In this document: one piece after another, positions 7,465-16,770 of the stretch
Position numbering within the stretch: position 1 is the stretch's first letter
Layout: each line of letters starts with the position of its first letter
Origin: Magnetococcales bacterium
Lineage (GTDB): Bacteria; Pseudomonadota; Magnetococcia; Magnetococcales; JADFWU01
Direction of reading: 5' to 3'
Assembly (NCBI GenBank): GCA_015234045.1
Contig: JADFWU010000020.1
Coordinates: forward strand, 1-59,251
DNA: 59,251 bases
Position numbers and translations under genes: made by a program
The notes under the pieces: model-generated
The model's database searches: none
Seen by the model: only the letters and a program-made list of their open reading frames with translations
Told to the model about the DNA's origin: nothing

Positions 7465-8193
7465 ATGTCCACGGCTGATCCGAGTGAAATCGAGAAGTTC
7501 GAGAAACTGGCTCATGAGTGGTGGGATCCGTCTGGAAAATTCCGTCCGCTTCATGATATTAACCCCATACGAGTGGACTATATCGTTGATCAGATTAGCA
7601 AACACTACCCTGATAAGGAACCCACTGATATCCGGGTTCTCGACATCGGATGCGGTGGTGGCATCCTCTGTGAAGCGCTGGCCATGCAGGGGTATCAAAT
7701 TACTGCTATTGATCGTTCTGACGAAATTGTCAACGTCGCTCGCGCCCATCAGAAGCAAAGTGGCTCCAGTGTTGAATACCTGACCACCTCTTCCGAGGCG
7801 CTACTGAAAGACCGCGCAGGGCACTATGATGTTGTCGTCTCCATGGAAGTTCTGGAACATGTCAGCAACCCCCCTCTTTTTCTTGAAGAGTGTGGTGGAC
7901 TGATCAAACCGGATGGCTTATTTTTCTTCGCTACGCTGAATCGAACCATCAAGTCATTTCTATTTGCCATAGTTGGCGCGGAATACATCCTGAACTGGCT
8001 GCCACGTGGCACACATGAATATGCTAAGTTCATTCGCCCATCCGAAGTAACTCAGTGGCTGCGTGAGCAAAATATCCGAGTGCGGGATGTTTCCGGGATC
8101 ACTTTCAATCCCCGTTCCATTGAGTGGCATCTCAGCCGCGATGCCAGCGTGAATTACATGGGCTTTGCCCATAAGATCGTTGTTGACAAGTAA
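7465..8193 (+). CDS. ubiG: Ubiquinone biosynthesis O-methyltransferase UbiG
   Basis: This SAM-dependent enzyme carries out both O-methylations of ubiquinone synthesis. The 242 residues include the typical opening EIEKFEKLAHEWWDPSGKFRPLHDINP in segments (FEKLAHEWWD, FRPLHDINP), motif I VLDIGCGGGILCE (about residues 60-72), and the post-motif SMEVLEHV. Preceded by a GGGAGA ribosome site. It lies on the same strand as rquA, so genes for ubiquinone synthesis and for its conversion to rhodoquinone occur within 5 kb. Confidence 0.95.
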   Translation: MSTADPSEIEKFEKLAHEWWDPSGKFRPLHDINPIRVDYIVDQISKHYPDKEPTDIRVLDIGCGGGILCEALAMQGYQITAIDRSDEIVNVARAHQKQSGSSVEYLTTSSEALLKDRAGHYDVVVSMEVLEHVSNPPLFLEECGGLIKPDGLFFFATLNRTIKSFLFAIVGAEYILNWLPRGTHEYAKFIRPSEVTQWLREQNIRVRDVSGITFNPRSIEWHLSRDASVNYMGFAHKIVVDK

Positions 8194-8207
8194 CCTTGCC
8201 AATCGCA

Positions 8208-8240
8208 CAAACAGGAACCCAAACTTTGGGTTCCTGTTTG
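8208..8240. terminator. Perfect 16-bp hairpin after ubiG
   Basis: Positions 8208-8223 are the exact reverse complement of 8225-8240, separated by one base. It begins 15 bases after the ubiG stop codon. The T-run is poor (TTTGTGG), so this may be a weak terminator or mRNA 3' end stabiliser. The right arm is also the start of a 55-bp tandem duplication. Confidence 0.5.
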
Positions 8241-8334
8241 TGGCATCGAATATAATGAATTATCCCAGTCGAGCAGAACTCTGGGTTCCTGTTTATGGCA
8301 TCGAATATAATGAATTATCCCAGTCGAACAGAAC
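8228..8334 (+). repeat. Tandem duplication, 55-bp unit, two copies
   Basis: 8228-8282 and 8283-8334 repeat with only a few differences (Gtgg/Atgg and gaGcag/gaAcag). Each unit holds TATAATGAATTATCCC, so a TATAAT box is duplicated. The units begin with the right arm of the ubiG hairpin (GGGTTCCTGTTT), and the second lacks its complementary left arm. Confidence 0.85.
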
Positions 8335-8379
8335 GTTGGCTCGTCCACAAGACACTGAAAGGGCGTTAACGATTAGATT

Positions 8380-8676
8380 CTACTGCTGAGAAACAGGTGC
8401 CACATAGAGATGACGGGATACTTCGCCGTTCTTCTTGATAATCAACAGGTCCTGACGACCGCCTCCGGTTTCAACCAGTACCATTGAACCGTAACTATGC
8501 GGCGTAACAGAAATTACCTTACCGGAAACCGGTAATTCCAGCGGCGTATCCGCACTGAGACCTTTGGATGGTTTATCTGTCTCAATCTCAATAGACATCA
8601 TCCGCTTAAAAAGCAGACCAAAACCAACAAGTAGCAAAATACCGCCTAGAATCACACCGAATTTCAAAAAACGCAT
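8380..8676 (-). CDS. Small single-span membrane protein, unknown
   Basis: A protein of 98 residues that I do not recognise. Residues 5-24 form one hydrophobic segment after a short basic N-terminus (MRFLKF). A charged linker follows, then a compact domain with GKVISVTPHSYGSMVLVETGGGRQDLLII, which looks like beta strands of a small periplasmic domain. It is divergent from the RluD-type gene, with 25 bases between start codons. Coding is supported by its even, protein-like composition and its placement, not by homology. Confidence 0.65.
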   Translation of the reverse strand: MRFLKFGVILGGILLLVGFGLLFKRMMSIEIETDKPSKGLSADTPLELPVSGKVISVTPHSYGSMVLVETGGGRQDLLIIKKNGEVSRHLYVAPVSQQ

Positions 8677-8701
8677 ACGTATGGCCCATTGTGAAACGTA
8701 A

Positions 8702-9745
8702 ATGCCAGCGGATGATGAAACAATTCACCCTCCAAGAAGGACATGGATACCGTTGAACGACGCTGATCACAAGGATCTTTCCATTACTGGACCATCACAA
8801 AGCGGATTCATACCCGAATATTTGGCGGGTAAACGGGTGGATGTTGCCCTCTCTTCGCTGCTCTCGGATACCAGTCGCGCACGCATTCAAAAAGCGATTA
8901 AAACCGGTTCTCTGATATTGGATGGTGAGGTAATCACCAACACACGCCTCAAGGTAACCGCTGAACAAACATATCAACTCACCTTGCCAAAACCGGCAAA
9001 TATCACTGCTCAAGCTGAAGATATTCCGCTTAAAGTGGTGTATGAAGATGATCAGATCATTGTGATTGATAAAGTGGCTGGCTTGGTGGTTCATCCCGGT
9101 GCGGGCATGCCGGATGGTACACTGGTCAATGCACTTCTACACCATTGTGACACCCTGTCGAATATTGGCGCACCGTTACGACCCGGCATTGTACACCGTC
9201 TGGACAAAGATACCACCGGCCTGATTGTTGCCGCAAAAACCGACAGCGCACATAGCCATCTTGCCAGTCAATTCGAAGTCCACAGCGCCCGACGTCGTTA
9301 TCTAGCCATTATCAAGGGTCGGATGACCGATAGAAACTTGACCATCGAAGGCCCGATCGGACGCCATAGAGTCCATAGAACCCGCATGGCGGTGACTGGT
9401 CAAGGCAAACGGGCTATCACCCATGTGCAAAGCATTCAAGCCTATAACCTGCTCTCTCTGGTAGCCTGCCGACTGGAAACAGGTCGAACACATCAGATCC
9501 GCGTTCACCTGACCCATAAGGGCTATCCCCTGCTCGGCGATTCAACCTATGGACGCTCTTTTAATCCACCACGCCACTGGCCTGAAACGTTAAAAAACGC
9601 AATCAATGCAATGAAACGCCAAGCCCTTCATGCCGCTGAGTTGACATTGACCCATCCGACAACTGAAAAACGCATGCGCTTTCGTTCACCTGTTCCTGAC
9701 GATATGGCAGAGATATTGGCGCTTTTGGAGCGTTTTGCGGATTAA
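8702..9745 (+). CDS. rluD: RluD-type pseudouridine synthase
   Basis: This enzyme converts uridines of 23S rRNA (helix 69 in RluD itself) to pseudouridine. The 347 residues contain an S4 RNA-binding domain at about 40-100 (RVDVALSSLLSDTSRARIQKAI) and the RluA-family catalytic domain from about 110. The catalytic motif HRLDKDTTGL holds the essential Asp, and GRTHQIRVHL follows near residue 260. The N-terminal tail of about 35 residues is longer than in E. coli RluD, so a later start is possible, although no better ATG is seen. RluD rather than RluC or RluA is chosen for the S4 domain and overall length. Confidence 0.88.
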   Translation: MPADDETIHPPRRTWIPLNDADHKDLSITGPSQSGFIPEYLAGKRVDVALSSLLSDTSRARIQKAIKTGSLILDGEVITNTRLKVTAEQTYQLTLPKPANITAQAEDIPLKVVYEDDQIIVIDKVAGLVVHPGAGMPDGTLVNALLHHCDTLSNIGAPLRPGIVHRLDKDTTGLIVAAKTDSAHSHLASQFEVHSARRRYLAIIKGRMTDRNLTIEGPIGRHRVHRTRMAVTGQGKRAITHVQSIQAYNLLSLVACRLETGRTHQIRVHLTHKGYPLLGDSTYGRSFNPPRHWPETLKNAINAMKRQALHAAELTLTHPTTEKRMRFRSPVPDDMAEILALLERFAD

Positions 9746-9789
9746 GAATCATGGAAAAACAGACTTTTCATAGCCCAGATCAGTCACAC

Positions 9790-10048
9790 TTATTCACTCA
9801 ATATTTCATCCAGCGCCTGAGCATCCAGAACACGAAGCACCCCAAATATCAAGAGCAGACTGATGTGGCTCGGAAACCACCTGCACTTCGGTCCACACAT
9901 CCACACCAACAGGACTCAAGCTCTGTTTTAACAGGGTTCCAAAAAACTGATGCCATAGCTTTCTTCGGATTTCACGTGTGGAACGCTCTTTTGATTGTTT
10001 TTTTACCCAAGAGGCAAACACTCCAAGAGTGAGATCTATTTTTATCAT
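9790..10048 (-). pseudogene. Decayed, frameshifted gene fragment
   Basis: From the ATG at 10048 the minus strand reads a protein-like sequence (IRRKLWHQFFGTLLKQSLSP, VDVWTEVQVVSEPHQ) and then runs into a low-quality tail, CSGCSGAG. Shifting one base after ALDI restores a sensible ending, GVLRVLDAQALDEILSE, that stops at 9790. This suggests a frameshift, probably with an internal deletion, in a once longer gene. The family is not recognised. The interval 9746-10198 otherwise holds only a terminator. Confidence 0.4.
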
Positions 10049-10132
10049 CATATGTTTTAGAAAAGTCTCGACTAAAAATGTTATCACAATATATCACCAC
10101 TTTATGAATTAAAAAACTGTTCAAAATCCGAC

Positions 10133-10170
10133 AAAAAAAGCCATGTACATAATTACACATGGCTTTTTTT
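10133..10170. terminator. Bidirectional rho-independent terminator
   Basis: A perfect 14-bp inverted repeat: seven A, then GCCATGT, an 8-base loop, then the complement ending in seven T. It can terminate the membrane-protein gene reading leftward from 10486 and any transcript from the left. Confidence 0.85.
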
Positions 10171-10198
10171 AAAACGACCTACGATCAATCACCACACT

Positions 10199-10486
10199 CT
10201 ACGACATTGGCAACACAATGGCCAAAGCACCAAGGGCAATAAAAGCTGTCGTGCACCCTTGCCAAACGCGAAGCAACGATTGGGAGTGACCAAACAGCAT
10301 ACTCGGGAACACCACCAGTGTGGCAATGGCAGGAATCAGCATCAAGTAGTGCAGTGTCGTGACATTACTACCAATGACAATGGCCGCAATCCCGATAATG
10401 ACTGCCATCTCAACCAAAACGGTAATACCAACCATTGGGATGACACCGAGAAACAACTGACGTCCGGTAACGGGGCAACAACGCAT
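10199..10486 (-). CDS. Small membrane protein, unknown
   Basis: A 95-residue protein that is mostly hydrophobic, with about three predicted membrane spans (residues 10-38, 40-62 and 74-94). It opens MRCCPVTGRQL, with two adjacent cysteines before the first span. I recognise no family. Coding is supported by a GGGAGAAG-like ribosome site and by the strong terminator 29 bases after the stop. Confidence 0.65.
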   Translation of the reverse strand: MRCCPVTGRQLFLGVIPMVGITVLVEMAVIIGIAAIVIGSNVTTLHYLMLIPAIATLVVFPSMLFGHSQSLLRVWQGCTTAFIALGALAIVLPMS

Positions 10487-10766
10487 CTCTCTTCTCCCTT
10501 AGCTTTGTGTGTTGGGGCTCGCTTACCTATTTTAACTTTGTTGTGAATTATTATTATCTATCAATTGCATATTACTGACCAATATTTAATCAATTTGATA
10601 TAAATTACAAATACACTATAACATCATAATCTTATTGAAATCTTACACATCTATACACTGTAGTTTGTTGTGGAATTAATTTTCATTTTGAAACACACAT
10701 TGAAACCATCCGTCCCAATGGTTCATAATAAAACACTCTTTCTTACTTCCATTGGAATATGAAACA
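10487..10766. other. AT-rich divergent intergenic region
   Basis: It holds no gene. A possible sigma-70 promoter for the response regulator is TTGAAA at 10700-10705 and CATAAT at 10724-10729, spaced 18 bases. Between the two boxes is a short inverted repeat, ACCAT and ATGGT, that could be an operator. Confidence 0.35.
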
Positions 10767-12503
10767 ATGCGCAAACAACCTGCTCGAATATTGGTAGTGG
10801 ATGATGATAAAGCCATTGCGCGACTTTTTACTAAAATCCTCACTCAGGCGGGATTTGAAGTAGAGACGGCCTTAGAATTTTTCTCTGCCCTACATCGACT
10901 TGAACGCACCCATATGGATTTGGTTCTATCCGATATTCAAATGGGCAAAAAATCCGGTCTGGATCTTCAAGCTGAGATTCATAAGCGCGACCCAAATCTA
11001 CCGGTTATTCTTATCACCGGCTATCCCAATCTTGAGGTGAGCCAACAAGCGGTCAGACAAGGCGCTTTTGACCTTTTAACAAAACCCATTGAGCGTAATG
11101 AACTACTCAAAGCTGTGGATAGAGGGATCACTCACCACGATCTTCTTGATGAGAAAACACGCATTGATGCACATTTGAAGGCGGTCTTTCATACCGTTGA
11201 TATTGGCATTCTCACCGTTGATCACAGTTTCATGATTACCCAGGCCAACCGCACCTGCCGAGATATCTTCCGCCATAAGGAAGCCTTGAAAGGAAAAACT
11301 GTGTCTGAGCTTCTATCTGGCCAATGCCGGGATATCGTTCGTCAACTTCTATCCAGTGCCTTTACTGAAAACAGAGCCATAAAACAGGAAAAAATACGCT
11401 ACACCGCTCAAGATGGGCGATCACGCGTGCTGTCATTCACGGCCTCTCCACTGGCATTGGATCAACACCATTTCCCGGAAGCGGTGTTAGCAATCCGAGA
11501 TGAAACCCGTTTGGATAGACTGGAGACCCGCCTGAAAGATCACACGCGCTTCCATAAGTTGATCGGCCAAAGCGCTGGCATGAATCAGATCTATGCACTT
11601 ATCAAAAAGCTGGCCACCGTGGACAGTACAGTATTGATCACCGGTGAAAGTGGAACGGGTAAAGAGTTAGTTGCTCATGCCATTCACGCCCAAAGCAACA
11701 GACGAGATCAGGCCTATGTGGCATTCAACTGCGCCTCTGTGCCCGACTCCCTTTTGGAGAGCGAACTGTTTGGCCATGTCAAAGGCGCTTTTACTGGCGC
11801 AGTTCGGGATCATACCGGACGTTTTCAAAAAGCGGATGGTGGTACGCTATTTTTGGATGAAATTGGTGATATCTCTGCCTCATTTCAGGCCACTTTGCTG
11901 CGCATTTTACAGGAAAGAAAGTTCGAACCGGTTGGCAGTGACACAAGTTGCTCGGTTGATCTGCGTATTATCACAGCCACCAATCGGGATCTAGCCAGTA
12001 TGGCAGCGGATGGTCAATTCAGGCAGGATCTCTATTATCGGCTCAATGTAGTACACATACATATTCCGCCGTTGAGAAAGCGTCAGGAAGATATTCCTAT
12101 TTTAACAGAACACTTTCTCAAACAATTGGCTGAGAAATTCCAAAAACCGATCACGGGCATTTCCAACAGCGTCTTAAGACTGTTCATGGCACACACATGG
12201 CCAGGGAATGTACGCCAACTGCTACATGCGTTGGAATATGGATTCGTGGTATGTGACAAACCATTCTTGGACCTGGATGACCTGCCTAAAGAACTCCTCC
12301 ACAAAGCCCCTGTCGTTGCTTCTTCCACATCAATGCCAACATCTTATTCGGTGCCAAACAAACTGTTATTCAACGAAGAACAGCGTATCCGTGAAGCACT
12401 GGAACAGTGCCAATGGAACAAAGGACAAGCGGCTGAACTACTGGACATGAGCAGAACGACTCTTTGGAGAAAAATGAAACGATATCAACTCTCTCCATCC
12501 TAA
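10767..12503 (+). CDS. Sigma-54-dependent response regulator (REC-PAS-AAA+-Fis)
   Basis: An NtrC-type transcription activator of 578 residues. The order is a receiver domain (8-120, phospho-acceptor D56 in VLSDIQMG), a PAS-like domain (about 130-245), an AAA+ domain with Walker A GESGTGKE (293-300) and the sigma-54 contact loop GAFTGA (340-345), and a Fis-type helix-turn-helix at the C-terminus (AAELLDMSRTTLWRKMKRY). The internal PAS between REC and AAA+ is less common and suggests a second input. The ATG at 10767 is preferred to an upstream TTG. A hybrid histidine kinase gene converges from the other side, a likely but unproven partner. Its targets are not visible. Confidence 0.92.
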   Translation: MRKQPARILVVDDDKAIARLFTKILTQAGFEVETALEFFSALHRLERTHMDLVLSDIQMGKKSGLDLQAEIHKRDPNLPVILITGYPNLEVSQQAVRQGAFDLLTKPIERNELLKAVDRGITHHDLLDEKTRIDAHLKAVFHTVDIGILTVDHSFMITQANRTCRDIFRHKEALKGKTVSELLSGQCRDIVRQLLSSAFTENRAIKQEKIRYTAQDGRSRVLSFTASPLALDQHHFPEAVLAIRDETRLDRLETRLKDHTRFHKLIGQSAGMNQIYALIKKLATVDSTVLITGESGTGKELVAHAIHAQSNRRDQAYVAFNCASVPDSLLESELFGHVKGAFTGAVRDHTGRFQKADGGTLFLDEIGDISASFQATLLRILQERKFEPVGSDTSCSVDLRIITATNRDLASMAADGQFRQDLYYRLNVVHIHIPPLRKRQEDIPILTEHFLKQLAEKFQKPITGISNSVLRLFMAHTWPGNVRQLLHALEYGFVVCDKPFLDLDDLPKELLHKAPVVASSTSMPTSYSVPNKLLFNEEQRIREALEQCQWNKGQAAELLDMSRTTLWRKMKRYQLSPS

Positions 12504-12567
12504 TAGCAGATCTAATTCAGAAATGTACAAATAGTGACAATGTTTACCACTCTGAAAAAACGTTCGG

Positions 12568-15486
12568 TTAAACTTGCGCCAAGACCTCCAATAACACCAT
12601 CTTTTTTATGGGTTTTGTTAAATGCATATCACAGCCAGCATCAAGGCTGCGCTGTTTGTCCTCTCTCATAGCATGGGCCGTCAATGCGATAATTTTTGTG
12701 TGGCTGAGATTGTTTTCAACTTCCCAGGATCGAATATGTCGTGTTGCAGTATATCCATCCATGATGGGCATCTGGACATCCATCAAGATAATATCAAACG
12801 CCTCTTTCTTTACATGAGAAACAGCTTCAGACCCATTATTGCAGATAGTCAACTGGTAGGGTGCTTTGCGTAAAAACACCTTAATTAACATTTGATTGTC
12901 CTCTGCATCCTCAACAAGAAGAACTTTCCTTTTCCTGACTTTTCCAGATAATTCATCAGTACTGTCATTTAAGGATTTGGCTGGAATAATAACCGTGTCA
13001 GGAACATCACAGACAACCATCGGCAATTCAACAGAAAAGCAACTTCCTTGTCCCAAGTGGCTTTCTACCTGAATAAGCCCTCCCATCAATTCAACCAACT
13101 GACGACTCAATGTCAAACCAAGTCCTGTTCCACCATAACGTCGTGTAACAGTGGAATCTCCTTGACGAAAAATCTCAAAGATTTCGTCCAATGCATCTTC
13201 ATGAATCCCAATTCCAGTATCCTGAATTTCAATGAAAACCTTTTTTGACTCTACATTTGGTATACATTGAACCTTGATACGGCCCTTTTTGGTAAATTTG
13301 ATGGCATTGCCAAGAAGATTGAAAAAAATCTGACGCAATCTATCTCCATCAAGTCGTAACCAGACTGGCATCTTGGTATCAAACGTATTCTCTAATACAA
13401 TCCCCTTATCAACAGCGATCAGACGGAACATTTCTGCTACTTCGCTGATCAGAGCCTGAATATTAACGGGTTCTTCGACAAGCTGCATCTTCCCGGATTC
13501 CATTTTGGACAAATCGAGAATTTGATTGATGAGAAAAACCAGACTATCACCTGCCGCTTGAAGTTTATTAAGGTAACCTTTCTGCTCTTCATTGAGTGGC
13601 GTACCCATAAGGATATCGGCCATACCAAGAGCCACGTTCATCGGTGTGCGTATTTCGTGACTCATAGCCGCTAAAAAGTCGCCTTTGACTTTATTTGCCT
13701 TCTCAGCCTCATGATGTGCCTGATGCATCGCCTTTTCAGCAAGGCAACGGTCAGTGACATCAATAACCACACCATTCCAAACGCTATCTCCATTTTGTTC
13801 CAGAGTAGGAACAGACTCCAATCGAATCCAACGTTCACTGCCTTTAATGACAAATCTCCCTTCCCATATGAAATCCTTGAGAGACTTACTCACCTCATTA
13901 TTTAGTCGTATAAACGCATCCTGATCATCCGGATGCACTAAGGAAAAAGCGATTGATGAATCCTTCATCAATCTACTGCGCTGAATATTAAGCATTTCAC
14001 AAAATCTGGAGCTGACATAATCGAACCCCATTGAACCGTCTTTTTTGATTCGGAACACATAGACACCAACAGGGATACGAGTAGTTAATGCCTCATATTG
14101 ACGATGGCTTTTTTCTTTAAAAGACTCAGCTTTTTTTGCCGCACTGATATCTCGAATCACTGCAATCAAACGTACCCCATCAACCAAAGTCACTTTTGAC
14201 AAATGCACGGCACACCAGAAGAGATGATCACCGTTTCCTTTAGCACTCCATTCGAACTCTTGAGCTCCTTTGTAAAAGGCACTTTTTAACCACTGTTCAA
14301 CCTTATTATCCGGCAAAGGATACCAACCCAGATTAGCAAAACCAATTTTCTTATCATGAATCTCATTGATATCAAAACCAAAAATATCAGAAAATCGGTG
14401 ATTAGCCTCGACAATAACACCGCTAAATGGATCAAGGATCAAAATTGCGTCATTTGCGGCATTAAAAATAGAATGATACTTCGCTTCAGAGGCAAGCTGT
14501 TCTCTGGTCAGATCTTGTTCGAAACGATTACTGGCCCACTCTCGCAGGCCGATAAATCCAAGCAATAATACCAATAATATAAATAGAACATTGTGAGATA
14601 ATAGAGAAAAGCTATCGGGAAGAAAGAATCCAACAACACCGAGAGTAAACAGCCCTACAATTGGAAATAAAAAATCCATCTTTACAACGGATATTCTGTT
14701 ATCTTCTTCAAATTTTATAGTATGTTCGTGACCAACTGAGGGGTGTGCCGCAGCATAATATATGGCTGAAAAACCAAATATCCATAATATATCCATATAA
14801 TTTCCGGCCTGATACTCATGCCCAAGCAAGGTATACGCATAAATTGAGTCAGTAACAGCATGTATCGCAAGACCAACAACCAGATATGTAGTAACCGGTT
14901 CTTTAAATGGATGCTGCCAACGCCAGAACAGACTCATACTGAATAACAGAGATGTCATATACAGCACTGGATAACCCAGGGCCGAATATTTATACAGCCA
15001 TGATTCATTAATACTATCCAATGGGTATGCAAAAACGAGTAAATGGACAACAACCAAGCATATTGCAAGAATACCAAGTTTACCAAATTGTAATAACGTG
15101 AAAGAGCGAAGAGAGAAAGCAAATGGCCGCCGACAATACAATCCAAACGCCATCAGGGGGGCAAACAGCATAAATCCAAAATCAGACCAAGTGGGAAACG
15201 GTGTTGCCCACTTGACCACCAACTCAAACCAATCCCAAATAAGCATCCCAAGGAACCAGGAAAAACACGCACCTGAGATGAAATACCACCCTTTTCTGTA
15301 AAGCCCCTGTGAACGACGTGCGGCAATTAACGCACGGATACCTGTAGCACATGAAGCAACAGTCCAGAAAAGATCAGCCCATATATGAGCAAATTGCCCC
15401 TCTGGCCGCAGCACATGGCTGACCATCCCAAACAGAATGACAAATCCAATCATCAATGATTTTTCTGAACGAAATACGGGTCGCAT
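12568..15486 (-). CDS. Membrane-bound hybrid sensor histidine kinase
   Basis: A two-component sensor of 972 residues. The first 310 residues hold about nine to ten membrane spans in a multi-span sensor region. Two PAS domains follow (about 335-450 and 465-580), then the dimerisation/phospho-acceptor domain with H610 in AAMSHEIRTP, the ATPase domain with NLLGNAIKF, DTGIGI and YGGTGLGL (about 715-822), and a C-terminal receiver with D903 in ILMDVQMPIMDG. All key residues are present. Its 3' end faces the sigma-54 regulator, with about 65 bases between stops. The ligand sensed by the membrane region is unknown. Confidence 0.93.
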   Translation of the reverse strand: MRPVFRSEKSLMIGFVILFGMVSHVLRPEGQFAHIWADLFWTVASCATGIRALIAARRSQGLYRKGWYFISGACFSWFLGMLIWDWFELVVKWATPFPTWSDFGFMLFAPLMAFGLYCRRPFAFSLRSFTLLQFGKLGILAICLVVVHLLVFAYPLDSINESWLYKYSALGYPVLYMTSLLFSMSLFWRWQHPFKEPVTTYLVVGLAIHAVTDSIYAYTLLGHEYQAGNYMDILWIFGFSAIYYAAAHPSVGHEHTIKFEEDNRISVVKMDFLFPIVGLFTLGVVGFFLPDSFSLLSHNVLFILLVLLLGFIGLREWASNRFEQDLTREQLASEAKYHSIFNAANDAILILDPFSGVIVEANHRFSDIFGFDINEIHDKKIGFANLGWYPLPDNKVEQWLKSAFYKGAQEFEWSAKGNGDHLFWCAVHLSKVTLVDGVRLIAVIRDISAAKKAESFKEKSHRQYEALTTRIPVGVYVFRIKKDGSMGFDYVSSRFCEMLNIQRSRLMKDSSIAFSLVHPDDQDAFIRLNNEVSKSLKDFIWEGRFVIKGSERWIRLESVPTLEQNGDSVWNGVVIDVTDRCLAEKAMHQAHHEAEKANKVKGDFLAAMSHEIRTPMNVALGMADILMGTPLNEEQKGYLNKLQAAGDSLVFLINQILDLSKMESGKMQLVEEPVNIQALISEVAEMFRLIAVDKGIVLENTFDTKMPVWLRLDGDRLRQIFFNLLGNAIKFTKKGRIKVQCIPNVESKKVFIEIQDTGIGIHEDALDEIFEIFRQGDSTVTRRYGGTGLGLTLSRQLVELMGGLIQVESHLGQGSCFSVELPMVVCDVPDTVIIPAKSLNDSTDELSGKVRKRKVLLVEDAEDNQMLIKVFLRKAPYQLTICNNGSEAVSHVKKEAFDIILMDVQMPIMDGYTATRHIRSWEVENNLSHTKIIALTAHAMREDKQRSLDAGCDMHLTKPIKKMVLLEVLAQV

Positions 15487-15538
15487 TCCACAATTCCCTT
15501 CCAGGGATGAATTAGCATCAATTTTTTTCTGAACAACG

Positions 15539-16699
15539 CTACCTTGACAATGCCTTTTGTATATCCGTTATCGCCTGCTCAATATCTGCACCATTCAGAT
15601 AAAAATGGGGAGAAAGTCTCAATCCAGGACCACGTTTTGCGTGATAAATACCCTGTTTCATCAATAGGCTGGATAGAACATTCATATCATAATCAGGATG
15701 AGAAAACACCACAATTCCAGCAGAGGGCTTGCCGTCTTGTTCCATGGGTGTGTGAATTGTACAGCCCATTTTCAACAATGCCTCGGCAAGATAACCGGTC
15801 ATGCCGCGCACGCGATCTCGAATTGATGCCAATCCCACCTCGAGAAGCAGGTTGATACTCTCTCCCATGGCGACAGCCCCGATCACATTCGGCGTGCCGG
15901 GCTCAAATCGTTTCATGTCATCGCGGATATCATAGCAGGTCCGGTTATACTCTCCCGCGTTGGCCAATGAATGCCAACCCAATACCCGGGATTGAATCTG
16001 TGCGCGGGCTTTATCGGAAAGATAGAACAGACCACACCCCTCTGGACCAAGCAACCATTTATGACCATCAGCAACCACGGCATCCACTTTCAAGCGTTTG
16101 ACATCCATGGGCAGCACACCAAGACTTTGAATGGCATCCACAACCAATAGCGTATCGGTGTCTTGTAATGCTTCTGACAAGATTTCCAGATCTATACCTG
16201 CTCCACTGCCAAACTGTATTGAACTGACTGCAATAATTCGGGTTGATTGATCGACCCGTTCCAATAGTTTTTCGGCGCTGACACGCCCATTGAGTCCGCT
16301 CGGCACACGGTGGACTTTTGCACCATGACGACTAATCTGATCTTGCCAAATCAGTGAATTAGAGGGAAACTCCTGATCCGTGGTGACAATTGAATCACCC
16401 TTTTTCCAATCCATACCTATAGCGATATAGGAAAGACCAGACGAGGTGTTGGGAATAAAGGCCACCGATTCCATGTCCGCATTAATCAAACGCGCTGTAC
16501 GATGTCGGGCTTCATCCCATTGGGAACCAAATGTTTCTGGATAACGGAACGCGCCAACAGTTGCCATAGTGTCAGCCAGTGCCTTCATTCGGTTGGCCGA
16601 GCGGGTCGGGATCGGGCCAACACCCGCATGATTGAGATAAATTAAGCCCTTTTCATGCGGAAATTCAGCACGAAATGACGAAGATGTAAAAGCGGGCAT
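15539..16699 (-). CDS. PLP-dependent aminotransferase, class V
   Basis: An enzyme of 386 residues of the NifS/CsdA-like class V fold, which covers cysteine desulfurases, isopenicillin-N-epimerase-like enzymes and others. The PLP lysine is K214 in DGHKWLLGPEGCG. GLIYLNHAGVGPIP near the N-terminus and TSSGLSYIA near residue 86 are also typical. The ATG at 16699 gives the usual family length; starts farther upstream would overlap the divergent kinase gene. No clear desulfurase active-site Cys loop was found, and the RYPETFG segment suggests the epimerase-like subgroup, so the reaction is left open. Confidence 0.85.
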   Translation of the reverse strand: MPAFTSSSFRAEFPHEKGLIYLNHAGVGPIPTRSANRMKALADTMATVGAFRYPETFGSQWDEARHRTARLINADMESVAFIPNTSSGLSYIAIGMDWKKGDSIVTTDQEFPSNSLIWQDQISRHGAKVHRVPSGLNGRVSAEKLLERVDQSTRIIAVSSIQFGSGAGIDLEILSEALQDTDTLLVVDAIQSLGVLPMDVKRLKVDAVVADGHKWLLGPEGCGLFYLSDKARAQIQSRVLGWHSLANAGEYNRTCYDIRDDMKRFEPGTPNVIGAVAMGESINLLLEVGLASIRDRVRGMTGYLAEALLKMGCTIHTPMEQDGKPSAGIVVFSHPDYDMNVLSSLLMKQGIYHAKRGPGLRLSPHFYLNGADIEQAITDIQKALSR

Positions 16700-16770
16700 G
16701 GCATTTTTCCCTATAATAGATGCATACTGTAATCTGACTTTCATCATAAAGACTTTCGCAGAATGGAACC

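Noticed and set aside
8228-8334. Possible CRISPR array
   Set aside because: Only two directly adjacent 55-bp units without spacers; a simple tandem duplication.
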